A stretch of DNA of 46,345 nt from a virus: positions 1-46,345 of the IMG/VR virus record IMGVR_UViG_3300020180_000028; one strand, 5' to 3'. Made by a program: the position numbers and the translations under genes. Positions 26,058 to 32,511 of the stretch are shown here, piece by piece; position 1 is the stretch's first letter; each line of letters starts with the position of its first letter. The notes under the pieces were generated by a model. That model saw nothing but the letters and a program-made list of their open reading frames with translations. It did no database searches and had not been told where the DNA came from.

Positions 26058-26306
26058 CTATTGTGTAATACCGATGTTTTCACCAGTTTCCATGTAGAAT
26101 ACCATTTCACCAGTGGTTTTTAGTTGATGCCCGTCTTTATCATAAAACCTAACGATTTTAACGTCTTGCATTAGTATTAGCTCAACCGTTACTCTGTTGT
26201 TAAAGCCCATTTTCTCGTTAATTTTAAACAAATAACTTTCTACAGCTTCCCTTGGGTTTAGACTGTTCATTGCTAGTTTAATTGATTCTGTTAGATCTCT
26301 ATTCAT
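26058..26306 (-). CDS. Hypothetical protein
   Basis: 82 aa from ATG 26306 (MNRDLTESIKLAMN), with GAGGAAG upstream; a TTG ten codons earlier is less likely. Helical N-terminus, beta C-terminus (VKIVRFYDKDGHQLKTTGEM). It overlaps the zinc-binding gene upstream by 8 nt. Function unknown. Confidence 0.6.
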   Translation of the reverse strand: MNRDLTESIKLAMNSLNPREAVESYLFKINEKMGFNNRVTVELILMQDVKIVRFYDKDGHQLKTTGEMVFYMETGENIGITQ

Positions 26307-26514
26307 TATCGTCTTCCTCATAAATATGTTCGTCAATAAGATTATTAATCAGTGCTTTAATTTCCGATTTCTGAAGATTATCAACAAAAGTTAAATCATA
26401 AATCTGTAAAAGTATAACCTTCAGCCTGTCTCCACAACGCTTTTCTAGCTTATAGTTAGAGCGGGTGTGTTTGTCGTCACCACAGGATTTTTGTTTACAT
26501 ACTGGACAACTCAT
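26299..26514 (-). CDS. Small protein with N-terminal zinc-ribbon half-site
   Basis: 71 aa. It opens MSCPVCKQKSCGDDKH (CxxC plus a third Cys and His, possible zinc site); a helical acidic C-terminus follows (LINNLIDEHIYEEDDNE). The start shares a TAATG overlap with the preceding 45-aa ORF. Confidence 0.6.
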   Translation of the reverse strand: MSCPVCKQKSCGDDKHTRSNYKLEKRCGDRLKVILLQIYDLTFVDNLQKSEIKALINNLIDEHIYEEDDNE

Positions 26515-26651
26515 TACCGATACCTTTCGTAGATAGTGTTAATAAAAATAACACTCTTGGCGTCAAATTTCAAATCAATCATCTCTAATAGTGTCGCTTG
26601 ATCTTTAAAGGACAGCTCTTCCCATTTGTTTGAAAGAATTTTATATTTCAT
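26514..26651 (-). CDS. 45-aa hypothetical protein
   Basis: MKYKILSNKWEELSFKDQAT and on to YERYR. Helical, no domain recognised. Its TAA overlaps the next ATG (TAATG at 26512-26516), which supports translation. It has a plausible ATG but no strong RBS. Confidence 0.5.
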   Translation of the reverse strand: MKYKILSNKWEELSFKDQATLLEMIDLKFDAKSVIFINTIYERYR

Positions 26652-26677
26652 TACATGGATGGTTTGGTTTGTTAAAA

Positions 26678-26989
26678 TCAAGACAACTTCCTGTTTTTAC
26701 AGTAATCAAGGTGATAACTAGGTCTGCTGGTATACCTAGCTCCGCAAATGCAAGACACACTGTCGTTGCTGATTACTTTAGGTATTTTTGTAAATAACAC
26801 CATCGGGCATTCCCCGAACACTCCCTCTAGTGTAATCATAGAGTAGTCAAAGTAGTTACCTGAGTTATTATAATACACATCTCTGCGAATTGACTCAATA
26901 ATGTAAGTCATACTTTCGTCAATATTGTGAGGAACAACGCAGTCCTTAGATATAAAAACTGCGTCACCTACCTCAAACCCCTTTTCCAT
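26678..26989 (-). CDS. Hypothetical protein with C-terminal zinc-finger-like motif
   Basis: 103 aa from ATG 26989 (GGAGAG 8 nt upstream). N-terminal SH3-like beta region (KGFEVGDAVFISKDCVVPHN). The C-terminus CICGARYTSRPSYHLDYC is a CxC...H...C arrangement that could bind zinc. It overlaps the upstream gene by 17 nt. Confidence 0.6.
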   Translation of the reverse strand: MEKGFEVGDAVFISKDCVVPHNIDESMTYIIESIRRDVYYNNSGNYFDYSMITLEGVFGECPMVLFTKIPKVISNDSVSCICGARYTSRPSYHLDYCKNRKLS

Positions 26990-27347
26990 ATAGCTGCTCT
27001 CCAATTGTTTTTATTCTTTCGTCCGAATTAATAACAGAACAGAATGAAACCGAACGAATCTCAAAAGAAGTGATTCTATTGCCTTCTTTATTTTTAATTA
27101 CGCACTCAACAATGGGAGTCAAGTATCTATAAGCTTTCATATTTTCTTTAAACATATCAATGTTTTCAATAAAAAGCTCGCTCCCTTCTTTTACCACCGT
27201 AGCGTTCCCAAGCAATTTGGGTAAATCGCCTTTAAAGTCCTGAAAGATACAAATAGTATCGTTAACTTCGATACTTGCATTTTCAGGCAACATATCTCCA
27301 TTTAAGTCAGTAAAATTATCATCTAAAATCAATACCTTAAGTCTCAC
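26973..27347 (-). CDS. Hypothetical protein
   Basis: 124 aa, MRLKVLILDDNFTDLNGDML. Beta-rich, including LLGNATVVKEGSELFIENI, an element seen in uncharacterised phage proteins. No catalytic motif. ATGA coupling with the upstream gene (27344-27347). Confidence 0.6.
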   Translation of the reverse strand: MRLKVLILDDNFTDLNGDMLPENASIEVNDTICIFQDFKGDLPKLLGNATVVKEGSELFIENIDMFKENMKAYRYLTPIVECVIKNKEGNRITSFEIRSVSFCSVINSDERIKTIGEQLYGKGV

Positions 27348-27511
27348 TTTTTCTCCGCATGTTTATGAATCTTATTAACTTTAATTCTATACCCAAGTAG
27401 CTCTACAGTCAACTGCCACATGCAATAAAAATTAACCTTTTTAAATTTCAATAACTTACCAAAGGCTGGTTTATTGGTAGACACATAGTAACTCCCTATC
27501 CTTCTGTTCAT
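27344..27511 (-). CDS. Small basic hypothetical protein
   Basis: 55 aa from ATG 27511 (MNRRIGSYYVSTNKP), with GGGAGGAGAGG just upstream; a longer TTG start is unlikely. Lys/Arg-rich, ending KVNKIHKHAEKK, so it may bind nucleic acid (inference). ATGA overlaps on both sides. Confidence 0.6.
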   Translation of the reverse strand: MNRRIGSYYVSTNKPAFGKLLKFKKVNFYCMWQLTVELLGYRIKVNKIHKHAEKK

Positions 27512-27825
27512 TTCCTCTCCTCCCAACAATCACCTACGTTTTCAAGAATTTCTTTATATGCTTGTTGGTATCCCATTCTGTAAGCCTTCCAGATGCTGAT
27601 CTCCTCTACTTGCTTTACTTTGTGTCCATGTTTTGCCACTGTTTCTGCGTTTTTAAGTAGAAGTTTACTCCATAGGCTAGACTTTGCACTAAGCATTGCA
27701 AAAAAACGGTTTCTAGACTTCTCAAGTGTTTGCTCTGGAAACGGATCTTGAATTAGCATTGAATTCCTAATATGAGTAATCCTATCCTTTACGTTCCTTT
27801 TAGGGAGTTGTAGTAGGTTGTCCAC
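27508..27825 (-). CDS. Hypothetical helical protein
   Basis: 105 aa from GTG 27825, supported by AGGAG 6 nt upstream. Helical and basic; includes KQVEEISIWKAYRMGYQQAY. It overlaps the lipoprotein gene upstream by 26 nt. No family recognised. Confidence 0.6.
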   Translation of the reverse strand: MDNLLQLPKRNVKDRITHIRNSMLIQDPFPEQTLEKSRNRFFAMLSAKSSLWSKLLLKNAETVAKHGHKVKQVEEISIWKAYRMGYQQAYKEILENVGDCWEERK

Positions 27826-28147
27826 CCTGTTCTCCTATAATCAAGTCGTTAATGTCATCCTCGCACTGATCTAGAGCCTGTTGATCATTTGGGAATCTAT
27901 CACTGCAGTAGTTTGCAACAGCATCGGCGTCAACACCCACCTTTACTTGCAGGAAATTGCGATAATCTTTAAAACATTTCTCTGATTCCAGTGTCTTATA
28001 GCCGTATCGGTTATCACAAAATAGTGCAGCTTTTTCAAAGTCAGGGCCGACAAAGGTTTCAATCTTCCTAGGAAGGCTTTCTTTAATTTTGAAATCAATT
28101 CCGCACGCAGATGTAAGAATCAAGACAACTAGCATTTTACAATTCAT
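27800..28147 (-). CDS. Predicted small lipoprotein, Cys-rich
   Basis: 115 aa from ATG 28147 (GGAGAAGG upstream). MNCKMLVVLILTSACGID is a lipoprotein signal with lipobox LTSAC. The mature part has four more Cys in two similar blocks (ALFCDNRYG...CF and ANYCSDRFP...CE), likely disulfide pairs and possibly an internal duplication. It is expected at the envelope of an infected Gram-negative host; superinfection exclusion or a lysis role are options, unproven. Confidence 0.65.
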   Translation of the reverse strand: MNCKMLVVLILTSACGIDFKIKESLPRKIETFVGPDFEKAALFCDNRYGYKTLESEKCFKDYRNFLQVKVGVDADAVANYCSDRFPNDQQALDQCEDDINDLIIGEQGGQPTTTP

Positions 28148-28371
28148 TTCCTTCTCCACCACTTAAAATCTTCAGTTTTAATAACTACGTATTCTATTTG
28201 CATAAAAGGCTTACCTATATACTGCTCTACATTATCCTTCTTCCTCAGATAGCGCACCTTGCATTTAAGGCCAGTAGAGCATGGGTAAACTGCCAATATA
28301 TGCAGGTAAAGATCTGCATTTGCAGCGATGTGTACCCAGTATCCGATGCCTAAGCTACTCATCGTTTTCAT
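28144..28371 (-). CDS. Hypothetical protein
   Basis: About 75 aa from ATG 28371 (MKTMSSLGIGYWVHIA); ATG 28362 is an alternative, and the region further upstream is coded by the preceding gene. Beta-prone with a YPCSTGLKCKVRYLRKK segment. ATGA overlap with the lipoprotein start. Confidence 0.55.
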   Translation of the reverse strand: MKTMSSLGIGYWVHIAANADLYLHILAVYPCSTGLKCKVRYLRKKDNVEQYIGKPFMQIEYVVIKTEDFKWWRRK

Positions 28372-28531
28372 CAACAAAATCCAAAGAGACTTGGAAGTCA
28401 AAATCAGAAGCCCTTAGAAAGGTTTCCAGTTCTTCCAACACAGTCGTTAGAGTTGTTGTCTCAAAAGAAACTTCAACTGTAGAAATTTCAAGTGGATTAC
28501 TAGGCTCTTTTTTAAGCGTATACTTGGCCAT
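28355..28531 (-). CDS. 58-aa acidic hypothetical protein
   Basis: MAKYTLKKEPSNPLEISTVE and on to DFVDENDE. Ferredoxin-like alternation (beta VEVSFETT, helix TVLEELETFLRAS, beta FDFQVSLDF). Its 3' end overlaps the next gene. Good reading frame and codon use like its neighbours. Confidence 0.6.
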   Translation of the reverse strand: MAKYTLKKEPSNPLEISTVEVSFETTTLTTVLEELETFLRASDFDFQVSLDFVDENDE

Positions 28532-28539
28532 TTTTTTCC

Positions 28540-28665
28540 TTAGCGGTTATAGTTTATTTCTGAATCAGATTCAAATTCATCGTAAATTTGATCGTCTTTT
28601 TCGTCTTCTGAAAAGGTGTCACATTCTTCTGTTTCAAGGTCATCAATAAATTTTCCATACTTCAT
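28540..28665 (-). CDS. 41-aa highly acidic protein
   Basis: MKYGKFIDDLETEECDTFSE followed by more Asp/Glu. ATG 28665 is preceded by AGGGG. It is extremely acidic, like DNA-mimic or host-takeover peptides, though composition alone does not show function. Probably cotranscribed with the small genes downstream. Confidence 0.5.
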   Translation of the reverse strand: MKYGKFIDDLETEECDTFSEDEKDDQIYDEFESDSEINYNR

Positions 28666-28714
28666 AGTTACCCCTTATTACTATATTAAATGATCACTGA
28701 GGGTATGTCAAGCT

Positions 28715-29122
28715 TTAAATTGCAGATAAACAGGTATCAACCACAATAACCCTTGTGCCATCTACTGAAAACGAGTTAATTCCGTTCCAAGGAGCTAGAA
28801 TCACTACAGAAGTGACTCCTTCTTCAACATACCTACGTACCTGCCTGTATACGTCTGCTAGAATTCTGTCGTATTCTTTAGATTTTTCGACTATCTGGAC
28901 ATATAGATTGTCTATAAAATCAACAGGGTAGCGTTCGGAAATCCATAGAATGTCCCTGCAAACGCTTAGGGTATTGGGTAGGGATATTGGTTTATGTGTA
29001 AAGAGGCCTTGAGAGCCGTAATTCCAGCCTTGTGTGAATAGAATGCGAATTCTAGCCATAACGTGAGGCTCAGCATCAATAATCAGTCTGTCTTCGTGTT
29101 TAAAAACCCTTCCTAAATTCAT
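28715..29122 (-). CDS. Hypothetical protein resembling the N-terminal domain of phage SF2 helicases
   Basis: 135 aa. The N-terminal part (LIIDAEPHVMARIRILF, KPISLPNTLSVCRDILWISE, RYPVDF) resembles the pattern ..PHVxxRxKRxF....IxLxNTxExCRDLxWxxxRYP seen before the helicase core in some phage DEAD-box proteins. No Walker motifs are present, so it is not a helicase. It follows a 156-nt non-coding leader that carries promoter-like sequences. Confidence 0.45.
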   Translation of the reverse strand: MNLGRVFKHEDRLIIDAEPHVMARIRILFTQGWNYGSQGLFTHKPISLPNTLSVCRDILWISERYPVDFIDNLYVQIVEKSKEYDRILADVYRQVRRYVEEGVTSVVILAPWNGINSFSVDGTRVIVVDTCLSAI

Positions 29123-29278
29123 ACTAAAAATGAGTTTAGGATTTCGTATGATATGTAAAACCAGTGGTGTAAAAGTTCAGTTATAAAAAAAACAAAACTC
29201 AAAAAAATGTATAAAATGATTGTCCAGTATAAAAATCTCAAAAATAGTCCCTATAGTGTTTCTCTATAGTACCACGTA
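29123..29278. other. 156-nt non-coding leader
   Basis: AT-rich gap upstream of the 28715-29122 gene. It holds GTGGTACTATAG at its upstream end and a second CACTATAGGGA about 15 nt further on, then A/T runs (minus-strand T8 and T7 tracts near 29182-29207). No ORF with an RBS was found. Confidence 0.5.
29266..29275 (-). promoter_or_regulatory. Extended -10 promoter motif CGTGGTACTATAG
   Basis: Minus-strand TGG+TACTAT directly after the stop of the 47-aa gene; variant of the recurring GTGGTATTATA motif. It likely drives the gene at 29122 and the small genes beyond. Confidence 0.5.
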
Positions 29279-29422
29279 TTATTTTGACTCTTTTAACTGT
29301 CTCCTTACTTCTCTCTTGGCTCTTTGGCGCTCTGAAGAGTTCAGATTTTTTCTGATTTTGGTTGGTTTTTTGTCGATGGATTGCTCTTCTTTCAGACGCT
29401 TGCGCTTGTATTGTGCAGTCAT
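29279..29422 (-). CDS. 47-aa very basic protein
   Basis: MTAQYKRKRLKEEQSIDKKP then KNLNSSERQRAKREVRRQLK. Lys/Arg-rich helix with no domain; could bind DNA or RNA. Starts 6 nt after the spike gene stop and ends at the promoter motif at 29266-29275, so it is the last gene of the tail hub cassette. Confidence 0.5.
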   Translation of the reverse strand: MTAQYKRKRLKEEQSIDKKPTKIRKNLNSSERQRAKREVRRQLKESK

Positions 29423-29428
29423 AGCAGC

Positions 29429-30619
29429 CTAGCTTATTAAAACAGAACTTGAAAAGGGCCCGAGAGAAGTCGAAATAACGGGTCCGCCCAGGTTTCCAAT
29501 ACCGATAAACTTGGTCAACATGTTGACGGCAGGTAGTGGGGCGGGACCTATTAAAACCGTAGACCCCTTCAAAATCATCGATCCACCTGACACTAGCTGT
29601 ATTAGTCCGTCTGATTTAACATCTACCATGCTCTGCCCGATTATTTTAACCATGCTTTGAGCCTGCATTTCTATCATTGATTTAGAGTTTAGCTTAAACC
29701 CCTGTGTTTCAACCCCCATCTTACCTTCGTTTTTGATGTCGAATGTTTGTTTCACCATGTATAAAGCTTTGCCTGTAGCCTCTACTAACCAGTCTTTAGT
29801 TATCTTAGCGTTCATTGACTCTTTAGCTGTTATGTTGAAAGACTTGTCTGTTTTGAAGGAGGTGCTATCTCTAGACTGAACATCCACTGTTTTCTTTGTC
29901 TTATCAAGCCTAATGCCTTCATATTGAATACCCTCTGGAGCGGCTTCGGCGGCTTTAATCTTTTCAGATGCTAGATTAGACTGAGACAGCTCTCCTCTTA
30001 AAATATCATTATGTACTTGAAAAGATCCATCCTTTTCTATTTTAATTTGAGTTCCACCAGCGGTTAGATTAGACGGCTTTCCTGTATCGTCTGTAGCCGA
30101 ACGATAGGTTAGCGTGAATGCCCCGTCGTTGTTTACTTCAAATCTAAGACCGTTAAACTCTCCCTCTGCGTGATTTTTTTCAAGATCCGTTAGGGTTACA
30201 CGCTTATTGGGGTTTGGCATAAACCCAACAATTACAGCCTTTTCGGAGTTTTTATCTAAACATAGGATTAGTGCAAGAGTGCCATTTTGGTCTTTAAAAG
30301 ATAGCTGGGTCTTTACTTTTTTGGGATTTTTTGTTGGTCTAAGCTTAAACTGAAAATAATCGGCTACTCCGCCAAATGAGTCAAAGGCTAGGCAACTCTT
30401 ATAAATACTCGAATTGATACCATTTGTTTCGGCCTGTTCAATACACATTACGTCGTATTCAGGGCCTAGTTTTGATACATTCCTTTCGTCTGTAGTTTCA
30501 ATGGTTTCTAATACAACCCCCAACTTAAGACCTGTATTGTCAAATATTTTCCTACCCTGGAGAGTACTGCTCTCATCTCTAGATGAAAGTAGTGAGGAGT
30601 TTAAAGTTGGTCTATACAT
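29429..30619 (-). CDS. Baseplate central spike protein (gp5/VgrG-like)
   Basis: 396 aa. The N-terminal part to about residue 130 is beta-rich and OB-fold-like (GLKLGVVLETIET, TLALILCLDKNSEKAVIVGF). The C-terminal half has short periodic beta strands (KIIGQSMVDVKSDGLIQLVS, GGSMILKGSTVLIGPAP), typical of the triple-stranded beta-helix of gp5/gpV-type membrane-puncturing spikes. No lysozyme domain is present. It lies directly downstream of the gp27-like hub, the expected partner. ATG 30619; weak RBS. Confidence 0.7.
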   Translation of the reverse strand: MYRPTLNSSLLSSRDESSTLQGRKIFDNTGLKLGVVLETIETTDERNVSKLGPEYDVMCIEQAETNGINSSIYKSCLAFDSFGGVADYFQFKLRPTKNPKKVKTQLSFKDQNGTLALILCLDKNSEKAVIVGFMPNPNKRVTLTDLEKNHAEGEFNGLRFEVNNDGAFTLTYRSATDDTGKPSNLTAGGTQIKIEKDGSFQVHNDILRGELSQSNLASEKIKAAEAAPEGIQYEGIRLDKTKKTVDVQSRDSTSFKTDKSFNITAKESMNAKITKDWLVEATGKALYMVKQTFDIKNEGKMGVETQGFKLNSKSMIEMQAQSMVKIIGQSMVDVKSDGLIQLVSGGSMILKGSTVLIGPAPLPAVNMLTKFIGIGNLGGPVISTSLGPFSSSVLIS

Positions 30620-30684
30620 TTTTTACTTTCTGTTTTTGGAGTTAGTTCGTCGTAGGTTTCTATGTAAATCTCTATTTTTTTCAT
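30601..30684 (-). CDS. Possible 27-aa peptide between hub and spike genes
   Basis: MKKIEIYIETYDELTPKTES and a short end. It starts 5 nt after the hub stop and overlaps the spike start by 19 nt. No function suggested; it may serve only to couple translation. Confidence 0.35.
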   Translation of the reverse strand: MKKIEIYIETYDELTPKTESKKCIDQL

Positions 30685-30689
30685 TTTTC

Positions 30690-32510
30690 TCAGCTATCCT
30701 TAGAGGGCTTTTTTTCCTCTCCGGTAGGTAGTGTTGAACTTTTAGTAGCTTTCTTGTTTTTCGGGTTTAAAGTGAAAGAGTCTTGTTTGGTATTGGTAAG
30801 CTCTTCTCCACTTACCCTACCACGTACATCCTGTGTATCTGAAAATCCTGGAAGGATTCTTTGGTTTTTCCAGTCTTCAATATCTTCTCTTAGTTGATCT
30901 GTATTTTCCATTTGAGGATAAACAGGGCGTTTACTGTTTGACCTTAGATCTACTCCAGATGATACCTGTATAGTTGTGCGCCATGTTTTAATGCCGTTAG
31001 CTCCAACAGACATCATATCCCTAACGCTTTCAATATGATATACAACGTTATCAAACTCCAGATTATCCCCAACACAAATGGGCTCCTGTATTCCCTGAAA
31101 TACGAACGTTCCAGATTCCTTAAGATGGCCGTCTATAACCCAATCAGAGACTATTTTTGCCCAGTCATTGGCTCTAAGCTTTTTATTAGTTTTAGTTGGA
31201 AAATCAAAGTTAGAGGTTACAACATATGGTCTAAGCCCATTCCTCTGTATGTCTCCGTCGTCTACTATAAAGTTACCAGCCGCTATTTGCTGTGCAGCGT
31301 CTCCTTCAGAGCCTAGTATTTGATTGTTGGTGAATACCTGTACAAAGTTCATTCTAGCCGCTTCGTCTTTTCCTAGATCAAGCGAATAAAGGAGTGTAGG
31401 AGATACCTTCCACCTAGGTATATCGAAAAACTTAGTAGTGGAGTATCCAGCAGGTGCGTTAAAATGTTCTGTAGTGAAGGGTTTTTGTCTTAAAATAATA
31501 GTTGGCATAACATTGTTGTTTTGGTCTACCCTAAAACAAGTGTACATTTCATTCATCGTAGAGTTCATGTTGCTTTGAAGAATAGACCACGCGGTAACGT
31601 TGTTCCAAGATTCTGGCAATATTTCCTTGTTGCCCTGTATAGGGTATTTCCCTATATATGTTCCGGGTTTTTCCGTTTTAGAAAATCCGGGATTAAACAA
31701 TATACCCAAATTCTTAGCATCAGTTGGTACTTCCTTAGAATTTCCCCACCCACCAATATAGTAGTTAAATAATTCTGTAGCGAATTCCATTTTTCTACCG
31801 AGCAGTGTGCTTAGTGTTTTAGGAAGTCTAAAGTGAACAGCTCCAAAGTTTTTTACTTTAACATTGTTTGATCTACGGTTTTTGCCTATTAAAATCTCAA
31901 ACAGATCTTTCATAATTATCTGTACATCTGAATTGGTTTTAATATTATCTGAATAGTAATCTCCAACCAGTGTGGGGAACATGAGTGTGCCAGCTTCCCT
32001 AAAAGCTGCGGCAATTGCTGGATTAAAATAGATAACGTTATTAAATTCAGTAAAACCGGCGGCATGGATGGTGTAGGTTAGGATTTTCTTATCTCCTGCC
32101 ATTTGAAGATTTTTCCTTACGGTTTGAATCTTAAAAACACCCTTAAACCCGTCTTCATATCTATTAATTGACTGGTTATTCCCCACCCTGTCTCTAATTT
32201 TTTGAGCATCGGTTTCCCAATTTAAAAGGTTTACTAGAACAAAATCTCCAGGATGAACTGCGGTACTGTAGTTAATGTCTCCGCCCTTTAAGGTTGCGCT
32301 TAAAGTTGGACTTAGGCTACCCTTAGTGTTGCTGACAGACACATTGATTGCGTCTGAATAAACAACCATCGGTTTCCTAACATCGAGAGGGTCTTGAGAT
32401 TCGTAATTATATGAACTCCTATTTTCCCAACGACAAAAAGTAAGCACGTAACCAGGGCTCGTTTGGTGAGAATCGCCTGTATTCTGTGTGATTGGTTTAA
32501 CAAATCCCAT
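30690..32510 (-). CDS. Baseplate hub protein (gp27/gpD-like)
   Basis: 606 aa. Features of phage late-control D/gp27-type hubs: an opening beta domain (MVVYSDAINVSVSNTKGSLS, HPGDFVLVNLLNWE, GVFKIQTVRKN), a central helical and beta region, then a second barrel domain ending near FVFQGIQEPICVGDNLEFDN and VVYHIESVRD. The C-terminal ~80 residues are low-complexity and charged. It sits between tape measure and spike, the classic order. It forms the trimeric hub holding the spike. Confidence 0.7.
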   Translation of the reverse strand: MGFVKPITQNTGDSHQTSPGYVLTFCRWENRSSYNYESQDPLDVRKPMVVYSDAINVSVSNTKGSLSPTLSATLKGGDINYSTAVHPGDFVLVNLLNWETDAQKIRDRVGNNQSINRYEDGFKGVFKIQTVRKNLQMAGDKKILTYTIHAAGFTEFNNVIYFNPAIAAAFREAGTLMFPTLVGDYYSDNIKTNSDVQIIMKDLFEILIGKNRRSNNVKVKNFGAVHFRLPKTLSTLLGRKMEFATELFNYYIGGWGNSKEVPTDAKNLGILFNPGFSKTEKPGTYIGKYPIQGNKEILPESWNNVTAWSILQSNMNSTMNEMYTCFRVDQNNNVMPTIILRQKPFTTEHFNAPAGYSTTKFFDIPRWKVSPTLLYSLDLGKDEAARMNFVQVFTNNQILGSEGDAAQQIAAGNFIVDDGDIQRNGLRPYVVTSNFDFPTKTNKKLRANDWAKIVSDWVIDGHLKESGTFVFQGIQEPICVGDNLEFDNVVYHIESVRDMMSVGANGIKTWRTTIQVSSGVDLRSNSKRPVYPQMENTDQLREDIEDWKNQRILPGFSDTQDVRGRVSGEELTNTKQDSFTLNPKNKKATKSSTLPTGEEKKPSKDS

Positions 32511-32511
32511 C

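Noticed and set aside
29254-29276. Functional T7-type promoter
   Set aside because: The key recognition bases are mismatched, and the site is better explained as the phage's extended -10 motif. Kept only as a low-interest finding.
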